Of a DNA stretch of 64,000 nt, positions 54,342 through 64,000 are shown in pieces. The stretch lies in the NCBI GenBank assembly GCA_022575985.1, contig JAKSXM010000231.1, forward strand, positions 23,660,501 to 23,724,500, given 5' to 3'. The stretch's first letter is position 1, and every line of letters begins with the position of its first letter. Under the pieces are notes generated by a model. That model was not told the DNA's origin. It did not search any database and was given only the letters and a program-made list of their open reading frames with translations. The stretch is from Anagrus nilaparvatae. Lineage: Eukaryota > Arthropoda > Insecta > Hymenoptera > Mymaridae. The position numbers and the translations under genes were made by a program.

Positions 54342-55242
54342 AAGGAAAGGTCTCAATTCACGCTCAACCTCTTTTGTTTAAGCGTGGATTTAGCCACAAA
54401 TGTTTAATTTAACTCGATCCACGCCTAAAAAAAAAATAATTAACCTCATATAAAATTTATTCTAATAAAAAATATAATTTTTTTGCAGTTTCAGTGCATA
54501 AAAAAAAAAAAAATAAAAAATCATTACAAATAAATATTTGTTGTGCATAATATTCAAATTTAAGTGTCTTTAAAAAATATCGTAATTTTAAGAAATTTTA
54601 TCATTAGGCGTGGATGGAGATCTTTTGTTTAAAAAATATTTTTCACTTTTGTTTATGTGTGAATAACTTTTACACAAAAATTTTCTGGACAAATAGCTTT
54701 TGCGAAAAATTTATTAAGTTTTTTAAAATTAAAAATGAACATAATTTTAAAATTTTTTATCTGCATAAAATTTTAATTAATAAAAATTGGAATGGGTTCC
54801 GTAAAGTGTTCTACTATAGGGCCAATAGGGGCCAGCGTCCCGCAATTACCGGTTTACGCACCGTGGAACGTTTTACGTGGTTAAATACCTTAATCTCTGC
54901 CTTTAGCGACAAGAATATTGATTAATATTCATTATTCATTATAAATTAAAGTTCAGGGATGATATTTGCGCTTCAAATGTTTACTAATTTTTTTCGAAAG
55001 ATCTCAAACCATCCATAAAAAAAAAAAATTATAACCTTTCATCCACAAAAGAAATTTTATTTTTATATTTGAATTAAATTTTTTATTTTTTTTTTTACTG
55101 CACTGAATACTGGAATACCTAAAGTGAGTTTCTAAATAATTTTTGAGGATAATATTGCAAAAATATTTAAATTTGTAGACTTTTTTGAGCTTGGATTTAA
55201 GGATTTTTTTTTTGTTTTGTGGATGGATTGAGACCTTTCCTT
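54342..55242. mobile_element. Diverged foldback-like element
   Basis: Ends AAGGAAAGGTCTCAATTCAC and the inverse of AAGGAAAGGTCTCAATCCAT. Internal inverted blocks include GATCCACGCCTAAAAA (54415) against AGGCGTGGATGGAGATC (54605). The interior has a GC-rich patch at 54790-54905 of unknown nature. Confidence 0.65.
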
Positions 55243-55666
55243 CATTTAATATTGCCCGATATATTGAATATTTATTTATTTTGCGCCAAAATAGAGAGAT
55301 ATTGAATAATTATTTATTTTGGGACAAAATATCAGTTTGGGCAAATTTTACATCGTTTTGGACCTTTGCTTTGCCCAGTAACCAAAGTTGTTTACTTCTG
55401 AACTTTTTGAAAAAATTCCAAAAAAATTCAAATTGATCTGACTTACTTCTAATTAGTCAGTTAAATAGACCGATTAATATTTTCTTTGTTCCATTATATG
55501 CGTAAAATTCTTATTAAAAATAATTCTTTTCAAGAATTAATTTTATAAGAAAATTTAAATAATTTTTTATTTAAAATTCATATAGGAACGTGAATTGTAT
55601 TTTTAAAATACAATTTTTTCAAAATTTTAAATAATTTTGAATAATATTTATTAAATATATAGTATA

Positions 55667-55788
55667 TTACGGTCCTAGGCCAGAAAAATAAAGAATGGCC
55701 CAAATCACATGTAAATTACCTTCCAAGGCGAAGCCGAGGATGGTAAACTGCGATTTGGGTCATTCTTTGTTTATGACCGAGGATTGTA
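55667..55788. mobile_element. MITE-like inverted-repeat element
   Basis: About 122 bp. Left ACGGTCCTAGGCCAGAAA and AAGAATGGCCCAAATC pair with the right-hand GATTTGGGTCATTCTT and GACCGAGGATTGTA. The short centre has AAGGCGAAGCCGAGGATGG. Confidence 0.75.
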
Positions 55789-55964
55789 CAAATTTTTTTA
55801 ATTTATTATTATAAACTTTCAAAATAACTATAAATTTTAATAAAAAATGTTTAAACTATAATAATACATTACATCTGTACATGCGACATAAATAATATAT
55901 GAAAACTCATTCGAGTATTTCGTCATCCTATTATAAAATTTCGCTATCCAGGACAAAAGAAAAA

Positions 55965-56229
55965 TTAATGGCGAGGTATGAAAAGGGTTCTGGACAGTAA
56001 TCAATATTTGCACTCAAATACGATATATATTCTTTTCTTGAGATAAATTTTGAAAATAAAAATAATAATAGTTTATTAAAATTATGAAAATAGTTGATTA
56101 TTTGAAATTCACATCTCACTGTAAAATTGTTTTTATTTATGAATTAAACAACAGTTTTATTTCAATTAAATATAAAATATGATCTGAGGAGGTTGGCGCG
56201 CCTTGACGTGCAAGGGGCTTGCCCCCTAG
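55965..56229 (+). mobile_element. Helitron-like 3' end, family H3
   Basis: Ends GGTTGGCGCGCC, then GGGGCTTGCCCC and CTAG followed by T (56226-56229). The hairpin next to CTAG is Helitron-like, though spacing is shorter than in H1. The 5' end is not located. Confidence 0.5.
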
Positions 56230-57325
56230 TTCTTTAAATTAAGTAGAAAAATAAATATCATTTTATTTTTAATTAAATTAATATAATGAAAAATAATACT
56301 TATGCTAAAATTTTTTTCTTATAGCTCTGATTCTGGAGCAATGTGAATCTGTCGTGCTTTGAAAGACATATATATGCCGTAAAAACATTTAATTTAGTCG
56401 AATTTCTTTATATAACCCTTTATAAATAAGTATACATTTTTTTTTAAATATATTTTTAGATTAAAATATTACTTTATTTATTTAATAATTTTATTAAATA
56501 TAGTTTAAATATAGTTTTACATTGATCTTGTGTGTTTTACATTGATTGTGACGTTATACGTCAGTGACCAATAAAAAACGTTTCAAAACTCCAAAAAAGT
56601 GATCAAATTTTTACCTATTTTTAATTGCAAACATTATTATGTTAATATGAATTAAAAAATTTTTTTTTGGTGGAAATAACTTATTTTTTATTGAATTTTT
56701 CAAAAATATATTACAAGACATACCATATAAGAGCCATTCTTCGATCAGAAGTCATTTTCTTAGATACAGCTGTGTCTTTTTTTCTTGAAATATATAGTTT
56801 AAAATTTATAATTGGTGTTAAATATTGTTGCATTTGTTCAGGAGAAACCTATATTTTATTATATTATTAAAAAAAATATCAATTTTATCGATGGATAATA
56901 AATAATTTACATTTATTATACGTGTAAAAGGTTAGGTAATTTAGATCACGCGAATTTTGTTTTTGATAATAGTATCAGTTTTGATCAATTTAATTTTCGA
57001 TCATTGAAAAATCGCTAAAGCTAAGCTTTAAATCACGCGCGTTTCATTAAAAACTCATATTTTATTGGTATATAAGCAAGTAGGTACCTATACTTATCCT
57101 ATTTTTTCCTCTTTTCTAATCCCTAATAATACAATAATTAAAAGAAATAAGCTCAAAAGTTAATAATAAATAATTGATAATTATTTATAAAGTCATAGGT
57201 GGTGTCTTTGAAAATGAAATTGAGAACATGTACTTAAGAAAAAGAAATAGAATAAGTAAATAAAATTGGATTATTTTTTTTTTTATCAGTGTTTTGAATT
57301 GAGAAACAAATTTTTAATTTTTCAG
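56230..57325. other. AT-rich stretch, nothing recognised
   Basis: No supported gene. The open frame at 56667-56870 has no domain. Confidence 0.35.
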
Positions 57326-57792
57326 GAGCTCAAAGACTAAATATAGAAATAAGAAACATTAATAATGTTCATAATTTTCCACAAAATAATGAGTCAAATT
57401 TAGAAGCTAAAAGGAAGCGTATTGAAGTTGATACTGAAAGCAATCATGCTTTACATAATATTAATACACATCTTGGAAGAAGAGGTGGTAGAGGAGGTAG
57501 TCGAAGTGGTCAAGGAAATCAAAGAGGTCAAGCATCAAGCATACGACAACGTCGAAGGAATCACGCTGCCAGGGCAGTAGTAGGAAGCCGTAGTATCTTG
57601 GAAACAGCAGAAACTAACGTTTCAAATGTTAATAATAGTACAGAAGTTCAACAAATGTTTCTGGATCTAATCGCATCTTAAATAATAATGAACCGAACCT
57701 CGTTATCAATAATAGAAGAAATAATGGACCGAATGTGATGACAAGAAGAATGCGAAGGTTAATGGATTTGCAAGAATATCAGAATATACCTG
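57326..57792 (+). pseudogene. RGG-rich exon of unknown gene, frame break
   Basis: Acceptor TTTTTCAG, donor GTAGCT. The first frame encodes an Asn-rich stretch, EAKRKRIEVD (a possible nuclear localisation signal), then LGRRGGRGGSRSGQGNQRGQ, an RGG/RG box typical of RNA-binding proteins, and RQRRRNHAARAVV. It stops at TAA (57678). Another frame from about 57650 continues NNNEPNLVINNRRNNG and MTRRMRRLMDLQEYQNIPG to the donor. One frame break. No family recognised. Confidence 0.5.
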
Positions 57793-57867
57793 GTAGCTAA
57801 CATTATTATTTGCTATACTAAATACTTTTTATATTAATTTAATCCACTTTTATTATGTTATATTTAG

Positions 57868-57978
57868 TAGATATATCAGATAATGCAGCAGAAGGCCCTG
57901 CGAGAATCGATATTGATGAAAATCGACAGCCCTTGACACCTACTCTGCAAATAAATTAACAAAATCTTGAAGATGAAG
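57868..57978 (+). pseudogene. Small acidic exon, symmetric phase 1, in-frame stop
   Basis: Acceptor TATATTTAG, donor GTAATT. Encodes DISDNAAEGPARIDIDENRQ, then LTPTLQIN, a TAA, and QNLEDE. Starts and ends in phase 1, so it can be added or lost without frame change. Joins both neighbours in phase. Confidence 0.5.
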
Positions 57979-58037
57979 GTAATTCTTTCTTTATTGTTTT
58001 GATAATTTTAAAGTTATATCTCAATTTAATTAATAAG

Positions 58038-58205
58038 GACCACAATAACCAGAAGTATTGGAATCAGAGAATATTGACTTGGAAGATCAACAATCGTTGA
58101 TATCTATTCAACAAATTGATATTAATGTAGCAGGCACTGATAATAGTGATAGCAGGAACTCAAGTGTTACAGTTCAAGTACAAACCCAAAATATAAGTGA
58201 CGAAG
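58038..58205 (+). pseudogene. Small acidic exon, symmetric phase 1, in-frame stop near start
   Basis: Donor GTAAAA. Encodes PQ, TAA, then EVLESENIDLEDQQSLISIQ and VTVQVQTQNISDE. Possible acceptor TTAATTAATAAG. Phase fits neighbours. Confidence 0.5.
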
Positions 58206-58286
58206 GTAAAATAAATACCAGTCAATATTTGTACCTTTTAAATTTTAGGAAGTAAATGTAAATATGTATTTTCTTTATTTTTACAG

Positions 58287-58376
58287 TTGCTCGTATTCAT
58301 TTTGAAACTGAAGACAGTCAAAACACGATTGAAACGACCCAGATACAATCAAATTCTAATCGAGAAGAAAGTGCTG
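58287..58376 (+). pseudogene. Small acidic exon, symmetric phase 1, open
   Basis: Acceptor TTTTTACAG, donor GTAATT, 90 nt. Encodes ARIHFETEDSQNTIETTQIQ and NSNREESAG. Confidence 0.5.
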
Positions 58377-58474
58377 GTAATTAAAAGAAACTAAATTATA
58401 TTTCTAGCCTCGTTCATTGAAATAATGTATTTTTTGTAACCTATTCATTGAATTTTAATTATGCTACCTTTTAG

Positions 58475-58496
58475 GAAATGAAGGTTTACAACATTA
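58475..58496 (+). pseudogene. Terminal mini-exon ending in TAG
   Basis: Acceptor ACCTTTTAG, then NEGLQH and TAG in the frame of the preceding exons. Likely the 3' end of the decayed plus-strand gene. Confidence 0.4.
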
Positions 58497-59404
58497 GTTT
58501 CTAAAACAAGGCCTTTTGCTCTCCTATAATTACAATCGAACTTGAAAAAAGTTAGTTTGAGTATGCACAGCAAGTTTATTGAAAGTATTTTTTTTTTTTT
58601 TTCGCTATTCCAATGTAACGATGATCACTTTTAAACTTTTCAGAATTTTATCTCAACTTTGAACTAGAATTGTTTTGTGCATGCCTTTGGCCTTTTAATT
58701 ACCTTTATATTTTTAAAATACATTTTATATTTTATTTTATAATTTATTTTATTTCATTGAAGTGAAAATTATTTTAATTTTGTTTATAAAGGTATTTCAC
58801 GAATTTCTAATTAAAAGAATTTCATAATATTTGGCAAAAATTATTTTTATAATTGTATAAATCTACTGATAAATTTTCAAGTCGAATCAACTGTAAAATA
58901 CCTGAATATTTTTTTTTTTTGAAGCATTAATTAATTTCAAAAGCAGTCAATTTTATTCAAAACATTATCATTTTATTTTTACTTTTATTTTTTTAATTTC
59001 CTGCTCTTTTTTAATTGACTAATTTATCAGGTTGCATTTTGATTCAATTCTCTTTTATTTTACATATTTTACATACAGAAAAGTATTAATTTTTTTTAAA
59101 AGGAGTTAATAATTAATCAAATAAATCAAACAATATTGTATAATTATATAAAATTAGTTATTATTAGTATAATAGAAATTTTATTCTTATTTTGTAAAAT
59201 TTAATGTTATAGTGCAGAATTTAAAAAAACAAAAAACATTTTTAAGAAGCATAAGAAGACCATGTAAGTATAAACACAAAGCGTTTTTATCTTTATTATT
59301 TTTATTTTTTAATTTCATATGACTCTTCTCAGTTTAGCAAAAAGTTGTAAATAAAAATTTTTTTTAGACTCAAATTTGAAGCTTATATATGAAAAAGAAA
59401 TATA
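58497..59404. other. AT-rich stretch, nothing recognised
   Basis: Possible 3' UTR of the plus-strand gene. No repeat or RNA gene seen. Confidence 0.35.
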
Positions 59405-61105
59405 TCTTAATACTATATATATCTGAAAATTTATTTGTCTGTTTGTTTGTTTGTTTGTTTGTTTGTTTGTTTGTTTGTTTGTTTGTACCCTAATGACTCA
59501 AGAACCACTGAACCGATTGGCATGAAACCGGCGTCAAAATAAAGAAAAAAAATCTGCGGGTGACATAGGCGCTATATTTTCTGATTAGCTATCGTAGTTT
59601 TTGTGATATTTAATTTTTAGTATTTTTAACTTGATAACATAATTTTAACAAAAATTGAAATATCTCGAGACTATCGAAAAATTTTTTGTATCGCACTTCA
59701 TAGTATTCGATTCAGCACTAATTTTTACGTATTCTCTGAAATTTTTATTCAAAACGGAGGTATCTTTAAAATTTTATAAAATATTTTTAAAGCTGGAAAA
59801 AAATTTTTTTCATTTTTTTATTTTTTATGGTATTTTTAATCATTTATTTGTGGTTCTGTGTATATTATAATGTAATTTATATTCTATATTAAAATGTAAT
59901 TAATGCGTACTTAGTTAAATTTTTATTAAAAACGTACGTTTCTTTAAAATTAAAAAAAAAAAAAAATTGATGGGGTTAAAATAATGTTTGGTTTTTAAAA
60001 ATAATTATAATAAAATATAAGACAAATTTAAGAAATTAATGATATAATATAATTTTTTTAATTATTGGCACTACAGTTCTTCAAGCAATGCAAATATTCA
60101 AATGAGTTAAAATTTTTTACTATATCTTAATGCAAAATTCCAATTATCCGGAATCGTCGGAACATAGGAGTTGACGGATTATCAAATGTTCATAAAACTT
60201 ACATTACACTTAATATATAATCACTATATTGTTACAAACTCTACGTAAACTGTTGTATTAGGTTTAAAAAAACTAATAATTTATACTAAAGAAATAATTT
60301 TAAATTCTAACATAAGTTTTGAAAAAAATTTGAGCTTCTAAGAGGTCAAGAAACGTAGGGTGATCGAAGCTGTTTATTTTGATGGCTAATAAACACTAAA
60401 AATTTTTTTTATATCAATAACAGGAAACACTAAAAATATAAAAAATCTTCTGCGACAGGTCTAATTTCTCTCATACTTAGAAGTTCAAAAAAAAATTTTA
60501 ATTGCCTTTTTAAAAAGTAGAGATTGAAAAAACTATGAAACACAAAAAAAAATCACATAAAATATTAATTAACACTACATATTAAATATGTATAATTGAG
60601 TTACAAAGAGGCCTTTAAGGCTACCAATGGTTTCTACTTTATGTCATTTTATTTTATTCTATTTACTTAACGGAAATATATTTTTATAAAAAATTTTCTT
60701 TTTTCTATAAATATAAAAATAAATAGCAAATTTTTAAAAAAATACATATGAGTCTGATCCAAAAAAGTGCCGGATTAAAAAAGTCCCTAAGCCAAAGTTT
60801 TAGTCCTCTAGCACCTCATGGGCCCGAAATATGTCTGTTTACAGGTCCAAAAATAGCCTGATTTGGCCCATTTTCAAAATTACGCCATTCCTTTGAATAT
60901 ACTACAAATTTTATCTTATTGGTCACATTTGAACTGGTAAAAGGTCTACTTTAAGAAAAAAATTTTAGCTTATTTCAAGGCGTTAATTTTTTTTGGCATT
61001 GATATATATTTTGGGCAATAACAACATGATAATAATAAAAAATCAATAACAACAACACCGGGAACAGATCAGGGGGGGCGGAGCCGCCCCTCTCACCTAT
61101 GCTAG
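59405..61105 (+). mobile_element. Helitron-like element, family H1, single-unit copy
   Basis: Starts TCTTAATACTATATATATCT with a (TTTG)n tract at 59439-59487 instead of (TCTG)n. Ends GGGGGGGCGGAGCCGCCCC, then CTCACCTATG and CTAG|T (61102-61105), followed by TATATATA. The 5' and 3' parts are homologous to 47736-48354 and 48965-49326. 59966-60740 is a middle segment not present in the cluster copy. No Rep/helicase ORF. Confidence 0.82.
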
Positions 61106-61431
61106 TATATATATATATATATGCCCATATAAGTATTAATATCTTATAATATCTACATTACAATGAAATTGAATGCATAATCATATAATTAAAGAAACAT
61201 TTAAAAACAAAAAACTTGCCAATGTAATATTTAATATTAGAATCTTAATTTAAAATAATTTTTCTATTTGTTTCAAATATTAAATCTCATAATGAAATAT
61301 GTAAAAATATTGTATAATTATGATCTAGTTGCCAACAGTTTATTTTACAAAAGGGGTTATCCATCAAATACGTAAGGTAGTTACATAGTGGATGGAATAG
61401 TGCATAGTGTATACAAAATATACTACTACTA
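61106..61431. other. AT-rich stretch, nothing recognised
   Basis: Begins with a TA microsatellite. No gene seen. Confidence 0.35.
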
Positions 61432-61584
61432 CACTGAAAAAAAATTCCTTGAGAAACGTAACACGTAATACGCGTAATATATAATATAAATATCAATTGA
61501 TTTATTGGGCCTCGATTCTTCTGTGCGTTTCGCGAGGTTTGATACAGTAAAATTCAAGGCGTGGGGCATGGAATTTTTTTCAGT
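61432..61584. mobile_element. MITE-like element with CACTG-type ends
   Basis: Ends CACTGAAAAAAAATTCC and the inverse GGAATTTTTTTCAGT. 153 bp. A similar CACTGAAAAAAAAATTCTC end occurs at 62611 and a CACGGAAAAAAATTC end at 62986, suggesting one end-sequence group. Confidence 0.65.
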
Positions 61585-62384
61585 TTACTAAACGTAATAC
61601 AACAATTCTTATGAAGTAAAAAAAAAAAAAAATAATCTTTATTCTATGAAATAAAATTCTAAAAGTAATAATAAATAAAATAATAATAAAAATTGTATCT
61701 TATTCATCTTGATGCTATAAATTCTTGCATTTTACATTCTCAGCAGATTTAGGCTTTATCCACTCGTACTTTGTCAAATGAAAAAATTTTCTACTTAATT
61801 TACTTTTTTAAATCAGATTTGAGAATTGAATTGAAAAAAGAATTCTTTTTTAAAGTATAAATGTATTAATTGTATTGCACGCATATGAATTATTGGAATA
61901 TTAAGAATAAGTAAATGTAATTTATAAAAAGCATATTTATATATTTTTTATGTTATTTAATAAGTTTGTATCACTTACCCTGATAAAAATTCTGCATTCT
62001 TGAAATTCAAATCTGCGTCTCCAGCGAAAAAACTTACCTTTCATCATCTAAATTTTATGATAAAATCCAAGCATGGTTTTTTTTTGGAAAAGAGGACGCG
62101 ACTCCGGAAATTTATACTGTTGATATACCACAATATACCAAGCTGAGTTTTGTAAGAGAGTTTTTTATTTCATAATCTTTTTGTAGCATATTTCTTATTA
62201 TTAGATATAATAGGGGCCCCTTCTCTGTTTCTCACCTAAAAATTAATTCAAATGTGTAAAAAAAAAATTATGTACAAGTGTCTCTATCTATGGGCCTTTT
62301 GAAAAGTAATTGAACCGGAAGTTAGAAATAGCTATCGATCGGTAATTAATTTTATTCAAAACTTAAGTCAATTTTCGGCAGATA
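61585..62384. other. AT-rich stretch, nothing recognised
   Basis: No gene or repeat that I can support. Confidence 0.35.
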
Positions 62385-62735
62385 TTTTATTTGTGTTGAA
62401 TAATACAACACAATTGAAACAAGTGCAGAAATATTCAACACAAAAAATAAACTTTAACGAATTTTTCAACACGTGGATAAAAAAAAAATTTACGTGTCGA
62501 AAAATTAAAACGAAAAAATTTTTTTAACACTTAAAACAAATCAACGTGTCGAATGATTCAACACAAAAGTTATATCGCACTAAATATTCAATACAGCGTG
62601 TTTAAAATTTCACTGAAAAAAAAATTCTCTTTAATCTTTCGACACAGTAAATTTTTGTGTTGAACAATATCGCAAAACTTTTTTGTGTTGAATCATTGAT
62701 GTGCCGAATATTTTTGTGTCGAACAAATACCTTGC
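62385..62735. repeat. Cluster of TTCAACACAAAA motifs in both orientations
   Basis: The motif (TTCAACACAA, TTCGACACRW and the inverse TTTTGTGTTGAA) occurs at least nine times. The left half has mostly one orientation and the right half the other, so the whole is a loose inverted repeat. Confidence 0.55.
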
Positions 62736-62736
62736 C

Positions 62737-62895
62737 CCTTTAGCTAGCTGTACAAACTCCGTATAAGGGGGTCACAACAGCTAGCATAACCGCAACGCAA
62801 TGAACGTAACGTGATTTTTGGTCTCTGCGCCATGGGCTGCGGCTTTGGTTGCGGTTGCGATCCCCTTATAAGGCGTTCGTAGAACCAGCCTAAGG
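62737..62895. mobile_element. MITE-like element, GC-rich
   Basis: Left CCTTTAGCTAGCTGTACAAA then TATAAGGGGGTC pairs with inverted right CCTTAGGCTGGTTCTACGAA then TATAAGGGGATC. About 159 bp with two CCGCAACC-type internal repeats. No coding capacity. Confidence 0.7.
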
Positions 62896-62985
62896 CATTC
62901 GGCTCTATCGCCAGCATGGCGCGGAATTATTTTCGCTTGCTTGATACAATCGAGAAATCATGATAGTCATGAAAGGATATGTCTA

Positions 62986-63951
62986 CACGGAAAAAAATTC
63001 TAAGTTGTATTGACAAATAACTTTGTTAAAATATGCCAAAAAAGTATTTGTTGAATTGGCATAGTTACTTAGTTGATTCAAACAAAGTGAAAATTTTGTT
63101 TAAAAAAAATTATTTTTTTATTATTTTTTTTTTTTTAATTAATTATTTTTTTTTTATAATTATTTTTTTATATTTATTTAGGTACTTATATATTTATTAA
63201 TTAAAAATCTGTTAAAAAAACCGAAGAAAAATTTTGACTCCTACTAGTATTGAACCCGGGACCACGGCTCCCAAAGCAGCGACATTATCCATTCTGCGAA
63301 CATGACACTTGGATTTAATAAAAAAATTTTAAGTACTATCTGTTACAGATAATAATTTTCGAAATTATATACAGAGTAAATTATACATACCCAGCGAAAT
63401 GCATATTTAAAAATAATAGTTAAAACTATCATAAATAATTTTTAGGAAATCCCATTTCTTTATTATAATAATAATGAATAATAATATAAGCAAAAGTAAA
63501 TTATGCATACCCACAGTGAAATTTATATTCAAAAATAATACTTAAAACTAGTATCATTAAAAATTTTTAGGAAATTCCATTTCTTTATTAAATAATAATA
63601 TAAACAAAAGCGCGCTGCTTAAGAACATGTGAGACAAGAGAAGAGCATAAAAGGATAGAAAGAGAAAGAATGAATAAATATTTTAATATAAAAGAAAAAT
63701 CATTGACCTAAACTATTAAAATTATCACATTAATGTTGTAGGTTGTTGGTTTATCTAATACTATGTTGATTCAACAAAGATTTAACTGGTTAATTTAACG
63801 ATTTTAATTTTGCTTGAATCAACAAAGTATTTGTTGGTCTAATGTTTTTATTTGACAATTCAACGTTTAATCTTTCCATTCAACAACTTAAAGAACTAAT
63901 CTTATTTCAGCTACGTAATGCGTTTAGTTTGTCTAATATTTTTTTTACGTG
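62986..63951. mobile_element. Inverted-repeat element with CACG-A(n) ends
   Basis: Ends CACGGAAAAAAATTC and the inverse AATATTTTTTTTACGTG. Motifs of the TTGTTGAATCAA type are repeated inside both ends, most densely at 63740-63880. About 966 bp, with a tRNA-like segment in the interior and no ORF. Confidence 0.5.
63237..63310 (-). tRNA. tRNA-like relic
   Basis: Read on the minus strand: GCAGAATGGATAATGTCGC resembles an A-box/D-arm, TGCTTTGGGAGCC an anticodon arm, and TGGTCCCGGGTTCAA a T-arm with a B-box-like GGTTCAA. The acceptor stem does not pair convincingly. It is probably a decayed tRNA or a tRNA-derived SINE head, not a working gene. Confidence 0.3.
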
Positions 63952-64000
63952 CAGCTTGCCCGTTGCTCACGAGATTCCAGGAGCAATTAGCAAGAAGCTA

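Noticed and set aside
54614..54925. 103-residue plus-strand open frame
   Set aside because: Phe/Lys/Asn-rich first half, inside a diverged foldback element. The GC-rich end is noted, but I cannot support a protein.

Overview
The window is very AT-rich, intron-bearing, repeat-dense animal DNA, most likely from an insect. The signs are Ty3/gypsy retrotransposons, an R1-clade-like LINE 3' end, Helitron termini, many long palindromic (foldback) elements, and spliced relics of DNMT3-type, THAP, FLYWCH and TGF-beta receptor genes. The base composition would fit an AT-rich parasitoid wasp, but that is inference. No intact host gene is visible. Almost everything is a mobile element or a decaying gene.

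Layout. 1-16841: two related Ty3/gypsy-like retroelements in tandem, LTR-internal-LTR-internal, sharing one LTR (5476-6651). The first is a gag-only, non-autonomous element with a damaged primer binding site. The second carries gag, pol and a zinc-knuckle ORF3, all broken by stops and frameshifts, and ends at a 5'-truncated LINE with a 34-base A tail. 18270-18714: minus-strand, intronless relic of a TGF-beta type I receptor. 19435-25150: four long palindromes, two of them directly adjacent, one inserted at TTAA inside a tandem repeat. 26399-43626 (minus strand): the most interesting locus. 45445-51324: a head-to-tail cluster of Helitron-like elements. 51755-58496 (plus strand): one or more decayed genes with a possible RING-type start, a FLYWCH zinc-finger exon, an RGG-rich exon and a series of small symmetric acidic exons. 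59405-63951: another Helitron and several MITE-like inverted-repeat elements.

The main discovery candidate is the minus-strand locus. Eleven to twelve exons with good splice sites and matching intron phases read THAP zinc finger, tandem acidic repeats, PWWP-like domain, then a DNMT3-type cytosine-5 methyltransferase domain with recognisable motifs I, IV, VI, VIII and X. No convincing ADD domain lies between PWWP and catalytic domain. I do not know of a described THAP-DNMT3 fusion, but I could not search. The copy appears broken: an in-frame TAG in the THAP exon, a frame break in the PWWP part, a net +1 frameshift near motif II, and the catalytic PC motif changed to PY. A Foldback-like element in one intron sits between two inverted copies of the PWWP exons.

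All assignments come from reading motifs and splice signals by eye. No database search, alignment score or expression evidence was available.
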